Shown in pieces: positions 7,380 through 16,365 of a stretch of DNA of 64,000 nt. The notes under the pieces were generated by a model. That model did not search any database, was not told the DNA's origin, and saw nothing but the letters and a program-made list of their open reading frames with translations. This DNA comes from Salinilacihabitans rarus (lineage in GTDB: Archaea; Halobacteriota; Halobacteria; Halobacteriales; Natrialbaceae). The position numbers were made by a program, and so were the translations under genes. Position 1 is the stretch's first letter. Every line of letters begins with the position of its first letter. Location: positions 1,178,001 through 1,242,000 of the forward strand of contig NZ_CP100762.1 of NCBI RefSeq assembly GCF_024296665.1, in the 5' to 3' direction.

Positions 7380-10300
7380 CTACAGCGGCGTGAACGGCAC
7401 CGCCGCGAGCGAGTCGGCGTCGTAGGCGAGCGCCTCGGACTGGTCGACGCCCGCTGGCGTCACGAGGTCGACGATCCGCGGGGCGTTCTCGACCGCGCCC
7501 TCCGTCGCGCCGCCGAAGACGAAGGCGCCGGCCTCGACCCGAACGGGGCGGAACGCGCCGAAGTCCTCGGAGCCGACGACCGGCAGCACCTCGGCGGCCT
7601 CGAAGTCGACGTCCGCGAGCAGGTCCTTCCCGACCGACGCGACGACGGTGTCGCCCTCGAAGTCGACGAACGTCTCCGGCGTCCCGAGGTCGGTCCCCTC
7701 GGCGTCGACGACCCCCGAGTCGAAGCCGTTGACGTCGATCCGGTAGTGCCACTCCTCTTCGAACTCGACGGTGACGTTCAGGTCGCCGAGTTCGGTCGTC
7801 CGGCCGCCCTCCAGCGAGGGGTCGCGCAGGTAGAGGACGAAGTAGTGTGGCGAGAACTCGCCGCCGAAGGCGTCGTAGAGGCTCTCGACCTCGAAACTGA
7901 ACAGGTACGACGCCTCGTCCTCGTAGACGCCGACCGAGCGGAGGTCGAACGCGCCCTCCCGGAACGCGTCGTCGGTCGGGTAGACGTACTCGCCGGGGCC
8001 GTGGTCGTCGCCGCTCGGGTCGTCGAGTTCGGCGACGACGTCCCCCGGCGCGACGGTGACGGTCTCGGCGGCGAGGACGGCGCCGTCCTCGGGGTCGCGG
8101 ACCGCGACCTCGTACGTGCCGAGGGAGTCGAGCGTGTAGCTCAGCGCGACCGTCTCGTCGGTCGCCCCCGGCGGTAGTCGGACGTTGTCGACGACGGCGA
8201 GGTCGCCGTCGACTTCGATCTCGACCGTGGTGCCGCCGACGTAGTCCCCGTCGTTCGAGCCGGTGGCCGTGACGAACCGCTCGCCCAGCCCGGGTTCGGC
8301 CTCGACGTCGAATTCGAGGTCCTGCTCCGGGCGCTCGTAGGCGGGCAGGTCGCGTCGCTCCCGTCCCCGCGCCGGGCGGAGGCGGACGGCGGTCCCGCCG
8401 CTGGGAGCCGTCGACGCGAGCAGCGTCGTCCCCGGGTCGACGACCGCCTCGTCGATCCTGACGGCTTCGAGGTCGGCGTCGACCCCGCCGCCGATGCCGT
8501 CGGAGTAGATCTCGGCGACGTACTTCGGCCCCTTCGGGCCGTTCCCCGGGGCGTCCCCGGACTCGCCGGCCGCGAGGAACTCGAGGGGGACGTCGATCGC
8601 ACGCCCGCCCTCGTCGGTCATCGCGCCGACGTACCACTCCTCGCCGGCCCGTCTGGCGACGACCGTGTAGTCGCCGATCGCCGAGTCGACGACCCGCGTC
8701 TCGTCCCAGCCGGCCGCCGGGACGGCCTCGATGAAGTCGAACTCGGGTACCGTCTCGAAGTTCTCGTTTTCGGGCTCGTAGCCCTCGTACTCGGCCGGCA
8801 GGGGCGACGGCTCGCCGTGCTCGGTCACCGCAACGGCGTTTACGTTGAAGCCGCCGACGTCGCCCTCGAACCCGTCCGAGTCGTCGTAGCGCAGTTCGAC
8901 GGCGACCTCGTTGTCGCTCGCGTCGAGTTCGATCTCGGTCGTGAACACGGCCCAGTCGTCCCAGTACTCCGTGAACTCGGGCGTGATCGTCTCGGTCGCC
9001 TCGTTCACCCGCAGGGTCGCCCGCGGGCCGCCGGCGTCGATCACGCGTTCGGCGTTGTCCCGTGGCGCGCTCGCGTAGCGCAGGTGGAGGTCGTAGGTAC
9101 CCGCCTCCGGGACGTCGCGGACGACGAACGAGACCGACGACCCGCTCGGCGCCCGGTTGGGGTCGACCGCGACGTAGTTCGTCCCGAAGGCGTCGCGCCA
9201 CTCGTCCTCGGTGACGAGGCCGTCGACGTCGCCGGCGGCGGCGTGGAGGACCTCGCCGACCGCGAACGTCTCGTCGACGTAGGCCTCGATCCGGTCGGCG
9301 ATCATCTGGAGGCCGCTGAGATACGTCGGGTACATCGCGAGCTGTTTCGCCCGCGTCGTCTGGACCTGCCCGCCCCGGTCGTCGGTGAACGTGAGGTCGA
9401 AGATGCCGGGCTGGAAGCTCGTCGGCCCGGCGAGCATCCGCGTGAACGGGAGCGTGACGTGGTGGTCCCGGCCGAGGGTCGACGCGAGGTAGCCGAAGCC
9501 GTCGAACTCCTGTGCCCGCACGACCTCGCGGTTGGCCACGTTGGGGTAGGTGCGGATCTCACCGGTGGGCTTGATCCCCTCGTGGATCTCGAGCAGCTTG
9601 CGGTTCGTCGCGGCCGCCCGGATGACCAGCCGGTGGTGGTTGACCGCAAGCTGGTTGTGCTGGTTGTGCGTCGGCTCGCGCCCGTCGTCGGCCTCGTCGA
9701 GGCCGAGCCCCGGGTCGGAGACGTAGCCGTTCTTGATCGAGCGGACCCCGAGGTCCTCGTACTCGGCGAAGACGTCGTCCTCGGTGATCTGGCGCTCGTA
9801 GTTCGGGAGCGCCCCGGCCGTCTCGTTGTGCATCGTCATCTCGACCGGCGCGTCGAGGTCGCGCCCGAACGCGGTGACCTCGCGGACGTCGAAGTCCGGG
9901 TAGGAGTCGTCGACGCCGAACTCCATGCCGGTGCCGTCGCCGGGGAAGGTGTCCCAGCCCTCGTTCCAGCCCTCGACGAGTACGCTGTCGACGCCGTTCT
10001 CGCTCGCGAACGCCATGTACCGCTTGGCGCGCTCGGTCCGGGCGCCGTGGACGTAGCCGGCCGCTTCCTCGGGGCTGGCGAACGCCTCGTCCGGCAGGTA
10101 CTCCCACTCGGCGGAGCCGGCGATCATCGTCCACCAGACGCCGACGTACTTCCGGGGCTCGATCCAGTCGACGTCCGGTTCGCCGTCGACGCTCGGGAAC
10201 GCCGACTCGTCGAGCGGGTCCGCGAGCAGCGGGAGCAACTGCGACTCGATCAGGTCGCCCGGGCGCGTCCCGACCTGAATCGTCCGCCACGGCGTCGCGT

Positions 10301-11201
10301 GTGGCGTCGCGAGCGACGCCTTCGTCCCGTCGGGCAGCGGCGTGAGTTCGACGTCGAGCGTCGTCCCGCCGGCCGACCGGGGCGCGAGCGTCGCCGACGC
10401 GTAGTCGTCGAGGTTCGCCTCGTGGACGCTCAGGTAGACGCCGTCGTCGGTCCGCACCGTAAGCGGCGTGTGCGCGCCGTCGCGGACGGGCGTGCCGGTC
10501 GGCCGCGTCTCGCGGGTGCCGGCCGGAATCTCGCTCAGCGGCGTCTCCGCGTACTCCTGTTCGAACCGCGGGTTGACCACCTCGTTGCGAATCCACCACG
10601 CCGTGTAGTCGCCGGCGAACGCGAACGCGGTGTTCTCCGAGGTGAGCACGGCCCGGTCGGCGTTGCTCGCGAAGCCGTCGCCGAGGACGAACCGGAAGCC
10701 CAGACCGTCGTCGAAGACCCTGATCTCGAGGTTCGCCGACCGGCCGGGGCCCTCGGCCTCCGCCAGCCCGAGGGTCAGCGACTCGTAGTCGGCCGCGACC
10801 CGGTCGAACTCGCCCCAGACCGGCTCCCACGTCTCGGTCTCGGACGCGCTTTCGCTCCCGGTCACTTCGATCGGCGATCCGTCGGCGCCGTCGGCCGAGG
10901 CGCCGAACGGCGGCTGGTTCCGGAAGTCGAAGCCGAGCGTCGACGGCTCGACGCACGTCGTCCCCTCGCAGGTGACGGCGTACGTCGGCGTCCCGTCCGA
11001 GACGTCGACCGTCACCGCGAGCGAGCCGTCGGGCGAGGCGACGCGCTGGACGTCGCCGTCGGCGGCGTTCGTCACCCGTGCCGCCATCTCCGCCGGGACC
11101 GGCCGCGCGTAGGCGGCCGCCGCCAGCGCCGACGCCGCCCCACCGAGGAACCGGCGCCGGTTCGACCGTCCGAACGTGTGGTGTGATTGTTCGTCACACA
11201 T
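7380..11201 (-). CDS. Tat-exported multidomain glycoside hydrolase, family GH97
   Basis: About 1273 residues, much longer than a typical GH97 (about 650-700). The N-terminus has a twin-arginine signal (SNRRRFLGGAASALAAAAY). A beta-sandwich GH97_N domain (about 45-330) precedes the barrel starting near YVGVWWTMIAGSAEW. Family motifs are MTMHNETAGALPNYE, IHEGIKPTGEIRTYPN and FTRMLAGPTSFQPGIFD. A CBM-like beta-sandwich of about 130 residues (EAGTYDLHLRYAS...) sits before the GH97_C part (AVPAAGWDETRVVD, WYVGAMTDEGG). The last 230 residues resemble the DOMON-like C-terminal domain of glucodextranase-type enzymes. Expected activity is extracellular alpha-glucoside or alpha-galactoside hydrolysis; linkage is not assignable. 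No transporter is adjacent. Confidence 0.87.
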   Translation of the reverse strand: MCDEQSHHTFGRSNRRRFLGGAASALAAAAYARPVPAEMAARVTNAADGDVQRVASPDGSLAVTVDVSDGTPTYAVTCEGTTCVEPSTLGFDFRNQPPFGASADGADGSPIEVTGSESASETETWEPVWGEFDRVAADYESLTLGLAEAEGPGRSANLEIRVFDDGLGFRFVLGDGFASNADRAVLTSENTAFAFAGDYTAWWIRNEVVNPRFEQEYAETPLSEIPAGTRETRPTGTPVRDGAHTPLTVRTDDGVYLSVHEANLDDYASATLAPRSAGGTTLDVELTPLPDGTKASLATPHATPWRTIQVGTRPGDLIESQLLPLLADPLDESAFPSVDGEPDVDWIEPRKYVGVWWTMIAGSAEWEYLPDEAFASPEEAAGYVHGARTERAKRYMAFASENGVDSVLVEGWNEGWDTFPGDGTGMEFGVDDSYPDFDVREVTAFGRDLDAPVEMTMHNETAGALPNYERQITEDDVFAEYEDLGVRSIKNGYVSDPGLGLDEADDGREPTHNQHNQLAVNHHRLVIRAAATNRKLLEIHEGIKPTGEIRTYPNVANREVVRAQEFDGFGYLASTLGRDHHVTLPFTRMLAGPTSFQPGIFDLTFTDDRGGQVQTTRAKQLAMYPTYLSGLQMIADRIEAYVDETFAVGEVLHAAAGDVDGLVTEDEWRDAFGTNYVAVDPNRAPSGSSVSFVVRDVPEAGTYDLHLRYASAPRDNAERVIDAGGPRATLRVNEATETITPEFTEYWDDWAVFTTEIELDASDNEVAVELRYDDSDGFEGDVGGFNVNAVAVTEHGEPSPLPAEYEGYEPENENFETVPEFDFIEAVPAAGWDETRVVDSAIGDYTVVARRAGEEWYVGAMTDEGGRAIDVPLEFLAAGESGDAPGNGPKGPKYVAEIYSDGIGGGVDADLEAVRIDEAVVDPGTTLLASTAPSGGTAVRLRPARGRERRDLPAYERPEQDLEFDVEAEPGLGERFVTATGSNDGDYVGGTTVEIEVDGDLAVVDNVRLPPGATDETVALSYTLDSLGTYEVAVRDPEDGAVLAAETVTVAPGDVVAELDDPSGDDHGPGEYVYPTDDAFREGAFDLRSVGVYEDEASYLFSFEVESLYDAFGGEFSPHYFVLYLRDPSLEGGRTTELGDLNVTVEFEEEWHYRIDVNGFDSGVVDAEGTDLGTPETFVDFEGDTVVASVGKDLLADVDFEAAEVLPVVGSEDFGAFRPVRVEAGAFVFGGATEGAVENAPRIVDLVTPAGVDQSEALAYDADSLAAVPFTPL

Positions 11202-11297
11202 GGTCGCCAACGGACCACGCGGCGACAGGTAAAACTAGCGGACGTTTCGATCGGCAAACGGGACGGCCGCCGGCGTCCCGGGAGTCGTGGACGGGAC

Positions 11298-13988
11298 CTA
11301 CCCGGTGTTTTTCATCCCGGCGGCGATGCCCTTCACCGTCAGCCGCAGGGTCCGCTCCTCGACGTCGGTGCGGTGGGTCCGCCCGAGCAGATGCGTCTGC
11401 AGCAGGTTCAGCGGGTCGACGTAAGGGTTGCGCCGTTCGAGGTTCTCCCCGAGCCAGTCGCGGGTGTGCAGCGTCTCGCGCTGGCCGATCGTCGTCACGA
11501 GGTCGACCGCGCGCTCGTACTCCTCGCTCACCCGCGGGAAGAACGCCTCGCGCAGGTCCTCGTCGGCGAGGTCGGCGTACTCCGCGGCGATTTCGAGTTC
11601 GGTCCGCGACAGCGAGAGCGCGGCGTTGTCGAGCGTCGTCCGGAAGAACGCCCACTCGTCGTACATCTCCTGGAGGGTCTCCACCGAGCCGTCGTCTTCG
11701 AGGTAGGCGTCGATCCCCTCGGCGATTGCGTACCAGCCGGGCAGGATGCACCGCGCCTGCGTCCACGAGAACACCCACGGGATCGCCCGCAGGTCCTCGA
11801 CGGTGCGCTCGCCGCTGCGGGAGGCGGGCCGCGAGCCGAGGTCCAGGTTCTCGATGACCGTGATCGGCGTCGCCTGCTCGAAGTACTGGACGAACCCCTC
11901 CGACTCGAGGAGGTCGCGGTACTCCCGGCGGGCGGCGTCGGCCATCGTCTCCATCGCGTCGAGCCACTCGTCGGGGACGTTCTCGCGGGGCTGTTCGAGC
12001 GCGCGCTTTCGCGCCCGGAGCTGGGCGTTGAGCATCTGCTCGATGTTGCGCTCGGCGATCCGGGGGTTGCCGTACTTCTCCGAGATGGCCTCGCCCTGCT
12101 CGGTGAACTTCACCTGCCCCGTCACCGTCGAGTTCGGCAGCGCGAGCAGCGCCTCGTTCATCGGACCGCCGCCACGGGAGATCGAACCGCCGCGACCGTG
12201 GAACAGCCGCATCTTCACGTCGTGGTCCTCACAGATCTCCGCGAGGCGTCGCTGGTTCTTGTACAGCGACCAGTTGGCGGCGAGGAACCCGTTCTCCTTG
12301 TTCGAGTCGGAGTAACCCAGCATGATCTCCTGGGTCCGCCCGCGGGCTTCGAGCGCCTGCGCGTAGGCCTCGTTCTCGAACAGCGTCCCCATGATCCGCC
12401 GGGCGCCCGAGAGGGCGTACTCGGTTTCGAGCAGCGGGACGACGTCGATACCCGCGTGCTCGGGCAGCGAGACGATGCCCGACTGGTCGGCCAGGAAGAG
12501 CACCTCGAGGACGTGGCTTGGCTCCTCGGTCATCGAGATGCAGTAGGTGTCCACCGCGTGGACGCCGTACTCGGCCTGCCAGTCCGCGAGGCTGGCGAAC
12601 AGCCGCAACACGCGCGCGGTCCCCTCCGAGAGGTCCTCGCGGTCTTCGAGGTCGATCACCGGTCCGTCCTGGAGGATCGCGTCGGTCAGCAACTCGACGC
12701 GCTCGTCCTCCGACAGGGACTTGTAGTCGACCCCCTGGCGCTCCAGCGTCTCGGCGATGGCGTCGGTGTGTTTCTGGCGGTGGTCGCGCAGGTCGAGGCT
12801 CGCCAGCGAGAAGCCGAACGTCGCCACCTGCCGGCGGAGGGGGTCGACGTGGGCCTCGACGACCGTCTCCGCGCCGTTCTCCCGGAGGCTCGCGGCGATG
12901 AGGTCGAGGTCGGCGAGCAGTTCCTCGACGCCGTCGTAGCCGCCGGGACGGACGTCGCCGACCCGTTCGAGGCGCTCGCGCATGAGCTTGAGCTTCTGGC
13001 GGTAGGGTTCGCCGGGGTAACGCTCCTCGGCCGTGCGGGCGCTGCCGGGCAGGCGCTCGCGGTCCGCCTCCAGCGAGGCCGCGAACTCGCCGCCGGCGTC
13101 GATCCGGCTACCGTCCTGACTCAGGACGCCCGAGAGGCGCTTGAGTTCGTCCCGGTACTTCTCGATGACGACCTCGCGCTGGCGCGCCAGGGTGTTCGCG
13201 GTCACCTCGGGCGTGACGAACGGGTTGCCGTCGCGGTCGCTGCCGGCCCACGAGCGGAACTCGAAGAGTTTGGGGACGTCCAGATTCGCGCCGACCTCGT
13301 CTTCGAGGGCGTCGGCCAGTTCGTCGTAGACCTCGCCGACGACGTCGAACAGCGTGTTCTCGAGGTACCACTGGACGTTGCGGGCCTCGTCCTCGGGTTC
13401 TGGCTGGCGTTTCCGTACCTGCGGGGTCTGCCAGAGGCTCGTCACCTCGGCGTCGACGTCGCGCCAGACCTGCTCGCTCTCCTTGTCGGTCAGCAGGCGC
13501 TCGTCGAGCGTCTCGAGGTGGGTCGCGACCGCCCGGAGTTTGGCCTTGACCGTCTTCCGGCGGGCCTCGGTCGGGTGGGCGGTGAACGTCGGCTCGATGA
13601 GGACGTCCTCCAGGATGCGCTCGACGGTCTCGGTGTCCTCCTCGGCGAGTTCCGCGGCGGCCTGTTCGAGGCTGTCCTCCAGGGTCCCCTCCTGTGAGTC
13701 CGCGCGGATCGACCGGACGCGCTCGCGCTCCTCGGCGAGGTTGATCAACTCGAAGTAGGTCGTGAACGCGCGCGCGACGATCCGCTGCTGGTGAGGCGAG
13801 AGCCCCTCGAGTTCGCGGGCGAGCGGTTCGCGCGAGTCGATGTCGCCGGAGCGGTAGTCGATGGCGGCGGTGCGACACGACTCGACGGTCTCGAACGCCC
13901 GTCGGGACGTCTGCTCTTCCAGTACGTCCCCGAGCAGCGCCCCGAGTTCGCGGACGTCCTGTCTGACTCCCCTGTTGTGCAGTCGCAT
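11298..13988 (-). CDS. ppc: Phosphoenolpyruvate carboxylase
   Basis: An 896-residue bacterial-type PEPC making oxaloacetate from PEP and bicarbonate (anaplerosis). Catalytic motifs are present: FTAHPTEARR (active His), FHGRGGSISRGGGP (catalytic Arg loop), GYSDSNKENGF, and the C-terminal KNTG, the position of the usual xNTG tail. Length fits the family. Start ATG at 13986-13988. Minus strand, between the glycosidase and transcription factor S. A cytosolic tetramer in known members. Confidence 0.97.
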   Translation of the reverse strand: MRLHNRGVRQDVRELGALLGDVLEEQTSRRAFETVESCRTAAIDYRSGDIDSREPLARELEGLSPHQQRIVARAFTTYFELINLAEERERVRSIRADSQEGTLEDSLEQAAAELAEEDTETVERILEDVLIEPTFTAHPTEARRKTVKAKLRAVATHLETLDERLLTDKESEQVWRDVDAEVTSLWQTPQVRKRQPEPEDEARNVQWYLENTLFDVVGEVYDELADALEDEVGANLDVPKLFEFRSWAGSDRDGNPFVTPEVTANTLARQREVVIEKYRDELKRLSGVLSQDGSRIDAGGEFAASLEADRERLPGSARTAEERYPGEPYRQKLKLMRERLERVGDVRPGGYDGVEELLADLDLIAASLRENGAETVVEAHVDPLRRQVATFGFSLASLDLRDHRQKHTDAIAETLERQGVDYKSLSEDERVELLTDAILQDGPVIDLEDREDLSEGTARVLRLFASLADWQAEYGVHAVDTYCISMTEEPSHVLEVLFLADQSGIVSLPEHAGIDVVPLLETEYALSGARRIMGTLFENEAYAQALEARGRTQEIMLGYSDSNKENGFLAANWSLYKNQRRLAEICEDHDVKMRLFHGRGGSISRGGGPMNEALLALPNSTVTGQVKFTEQGEAISEKYGNPRIAERNIEQMLNAQLRARKRALEQPRENVPDEWLDAMETMADAARREYRDLLESEGFVQYFEQATPITVIENLDLGSRPASRSGERTVEDLRAIPWVFSWTQARCILPGWYAIAEGIDAYLEDDGSVETLQEMYDEWAFFRTTLDNAALSLSRTELEIAAEYADLADEDLREAFFPRVSEEYERAVDLVTTIGQRETLHTRDWLGENLERRNPYVDPLNLLQTHLLGRTHRTDVEERTLRLTVKGIAAGMKNTG

Positions 13989-14104
13989 ATCACGTTCCTA
14001 CGCGCCCGACCGCAAAAATCCCCGCACCGTACGAATGTTTGCCTGACTCATCGTCTTTCGTGAACGTTGCGGCGGTCCGACGGCGGAGTCGATGGAGGAA
14101 AACG

Positions 14105-14428
14105 TCAGCTGTACTCCCGCCAGCGGTAACCGCACTCGGTACACTTGAAAAAGCGCGTCGGCGGCTCGTCGGCGGAGGCGGTCTGCTTGATCGTGTACCA
14201 CGCCTCGCCGTTCCCACACTCCTCACAGCGGACGTCGGAGGTGATGGGCTTGCCCTCGAAGTTCGCCCCCTCGTCGGACTCGATCACGTCGTCGAACGTC
14301 TGCGATTCCGTGGTGACGAACTCGGCTTCCGCCTCGCGGTCGCGGTCGATGGCGGCCCCGCAGTTCGTACAGACCATGCGGTCGCCGTCGGCTTTCATCA
14401 TCGAGCCGCAGTCGTCACAGAACTGCAT
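14105..14428 (-). CDS. tfs: Transcription factor S (TFS; TFIIS-like RNA polymerase cleavage factor)
   Basis: A 107-residue protein with two zinc ribbons. The N-terminal one is FCDDCGSMMK...CTNCGA (residues 3-29), the C-terminal one is CEECGNGEAWYTIKQT...FFKCTECGYRW. The acidic tip ASADEPPT carries the Asp-Glu pair that stimulates transcript cleavage in TFS/TFIIS, so this is the active TFS type rather than an RPB9-like form. Start ATG at 14426-14428. It is 62 bp downstream of the beta-RFAP synthase gene and probably cotranscribed. Confidence 0.95.
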   Translation of the reverse strand: MQFCDDCGSMMKADGDRMVCTNCGAAIDRDREAEAEFVTTESQTFDDVIESDEGANFEGKPITSDVRCEECGNGEAWYTIKQTASADEPPTRFFKCTECGYRWREYS

Positions 14429-14490
14429 GCCCGCGCGTACGATCCGCGACCGCAAAAACGAACCGCCGTGCGCTCGTGTCTCGTGTCGGC

Positions 14491-15468
14491 TCACCCGCGC
14501 TCGCGTACGTCCGCGCCGGCGGACGCCGGCGCCGAGAGGAGTACCTCGCCGGCACAGCCGAGGTCGTCGAGCGCGTCGGCGGCGGCCGCCCGCGCCTCCG
14601 CGGCGTGGTCGGCGTCGGTGAGGCCGTAGACGACGGGGCCCCACGAGGACTGGCCGACGCCCGAGACGACCGGACACGCCGAGAGCGCCTCGACGAGTTC
14701 GCCCGCCGGCGGGCGGAACAGCCCGCCCTGCGCGTCGGCGTACCACGCGCCGTTCTTGCGGCCGATCTCGGCGGCCGCGGCGCCGAACGCCTCCAGCCGT
14801 CCCTCCGCGGCGGCGGGCAACAGTTTCCGGGTGAGCGCGCCCGCTATCTCGTCGGCGACGGCGGGGTCGGCGTCCTCGACGACCGCGCGCATGCTCGCGT
14901 CCTCGTCCTCGCCGCTGCGGCCGGGGTCGGCCTCGGGGACGACGACGAGGAAGCGCCACGACGAGGGCAGGTCGTGGCGGGCGACGACCGGCGGCACCGT
15001 CCAGTCGCCCTCTCGCGGGGGTTCCGTGGTGAACCGGCCGGTCGGGTGGCCCGCGTCGACGACGAACCCGCCGGCCTCGAAGGTGGCGACGCCGACGCCG
15101 CTGCGCCCGCCGCGACCCAGCGCCGGCGCGCGCTCGCGGGCCCGCGGGTCGCGGCCGTGGGCGCGTGCGGTCGCCGCCAGCACCGCCAGCGCGAGTTGCG
15201 TCCCCGAGCCGAGACCGACGTGGCGCGGGAGCCGCCGGTCGAGCGAGACCGCGACGCCCGGCACGTCGAGGCGGTCGACGGCGCGGGCCGCGTACTCGCG
15301 GGCGAGCGGGTCGTCGGCCTCGACGCCGTCGGCGGGGTCGGCGCGGACGGTCACCCGGGGCTCCTCGAGGCCGACGCCGATCCCGCCGTAGAGCCGTTCG
15401 CGCGCGAGCGAGAGGTTCTGGAAGCCGACGTGCAGCCGCGCGCCCGCGCTGACCGTGACCGTCGCCAT
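14491..15468 (-). CDS. mptG: Beta-ribofuranosylaminobenzene 5'-phosphate synthase family protein
   Basis: A 325-residue GHMP-kinase-fold protein. SAGARLHVGFQNLS at the N-terminus and RHVGLGSGTQLALAVLAA (the GHMP glycine/serine loop) match beta-RFAP synthase. That enzyme joins PRPP and p-hydroxy- or p-aminobenzoate at the first committed step of tetrahydromethanopterin-type C1-carrier synthesis. C-terminal motifs include CPVVSGVGQSSWGPVVYGL. Haloarchaea are not methanogens; some carry homologues linked to modified folates, so the exact product is uncertain. Confidence 0.85.
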   Translation of the reverse strand: MATVTVSAGARLHVGFQNLSLARERLYGGIGVGLEEPRVTVRADPADGVEADDPLAREYAARAVDRLDVPGVAVSLDRRLPRHVGLGSGTQLALAVLAATARAHGRDPRARERAPALGRGGRSGVGVATFEAGGFVVDAGHPTGRFTTEPPREGDWTVPPVVARHDLPSSWRFLVVVPEADPGRSGEDEDASMRAVVEDADPAVADEIAGALTRKLLPAAAEGRLEAFGAAAAEIGRKNGAWYADAQGGLFRPPAGELVEALSACPVVSGVGQSSWGPVVYGLTDADHAAEARAAAADALDDLGCAGEVLLSAPASAGADVRERG

Positions 15469-15578
15469 GGGACGGCGTAGGGGAAGCCCCGGGAAGGGGA
15501 TTTCGGCGGTGGCAACGACTGACGGCGCCGGGGTCGACGACCGCCGGCGTTTTGCCCCCGTCGGCCGTAGGCGCCGGC

Positions 15579-16322
15579 ATGGACCTCGTGACGGCCCTCG
15601 GCGCCGACGCCGGGACGACCTGCGTCGTCGGCGCCGGCGGGAAGAAGACGACGCTGTACGAACTGGCCGGACGGCTCGACCGCGCCGTCGTCACCTCGAC
15701 GGTCCGGATCCCGATCTTCGACGAGCACGTCGCCGAGGTGCGGGTCGCGGCCGACCCCGTCGCTGCGGTGGCCGACGCGGAGTCGTGGCCGCTGGGGCTG
15801 GTCCCGTCCCGGGACCGCGAGGACCGGTACGCGGGCTACGACCCGGCGACCGTGGACCGACTCGCCCGCGAGGGCGACGCCGAGCACGTCCTCGTCAAGG
15901 CCGACGGCGCGCGGACGCGCCTGCTGAAAGCCCCCGGCGACGCCGAACCGCAGGTGCCGCGGGCGGCCGACGCCGTGCTGGCGATCGCGAGCGTCGACGC
16001 CGTCGGCCGCCCGCTGGCGGCGGCACACGTCCACCGCCCGGAGCGCGTCGCGGCCGTCACCGGCCGGTCGCTCGGGGAGCCGATCGAACCCGCCGACGTC
16101 GCGGCCGTCCTGACCAGCCCCGAGGGCGGCCTGAAGGGCGTACCGGAGGGGGCGACCTACGTCCCCGTGCTCAACGCAGTCGACGACGACGCCGCCCGCG
16201 AGGTCGCCCTCGACGTGGCAGACCGGATCCGCGACGCCGACGCGGCGGCGGCCGGCCGCGTCTCGCGGGTCGTCCTCGCGAGCATGATCGCGCCGGAGCC
16301 GCTGGTCGCGGTCGTCGACTGA
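15579..16322 (+). CDS. yqeC: YqeC-family selenium/molybdenum cofactor maturation protein
   Basis: A 247-residue protein with a P-loop-like CVVGAGGKKTTLYELA (residues about 16-31), STVRIPI, then LVKADGARTRLLKAP and TSPEGGLKG, the conserved blocks of YqeC. In bacteria YqeC goes with selenium-dependent molybdenum hydroxylases and is thought to load selenium or act late in cofactor maturation. Here it precedes an AOR homologue and a formate-dehydrogenase-like gene and lies with mobA, so a Mo/W cofactor role is favoured. Start ATG at 15579; it diverges from the beta-RFAP synthase gene. Confidence 0.8.
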   Translation: MDLVTALGADAGTTCVVGAGGKKTTLYELAGRLDRAVVTSTVRIPIFDEHVAEVRVAADPVAAVADAESWPLGLVPSRDREDRYAGYDPATVDRLAREGDAEHVLVKADGARTRLLKAPGDAEPQVPRAADAVLAIASVDAVGRPLAAAHVHRPERVAAVTGRSLGEPIEPADVAAVLTSPEGGLKGVPEGATYVPVLNAVDDDAAREVALDVADRIRDADAAAAGRVSRVVLASMIAPEPLVAVVD

Positions 16323-16365
16323 GTCGACCACAACCGCTTTTCGGCCTCGGGCCGACCGATCAGCC

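Noticed and set aside
8817-11186. A 789-codon plus-strand frame opposite the GH97 gene
   Set aside because: Mirror of the codon bias of the glycosidase gene; no motif or start signals.
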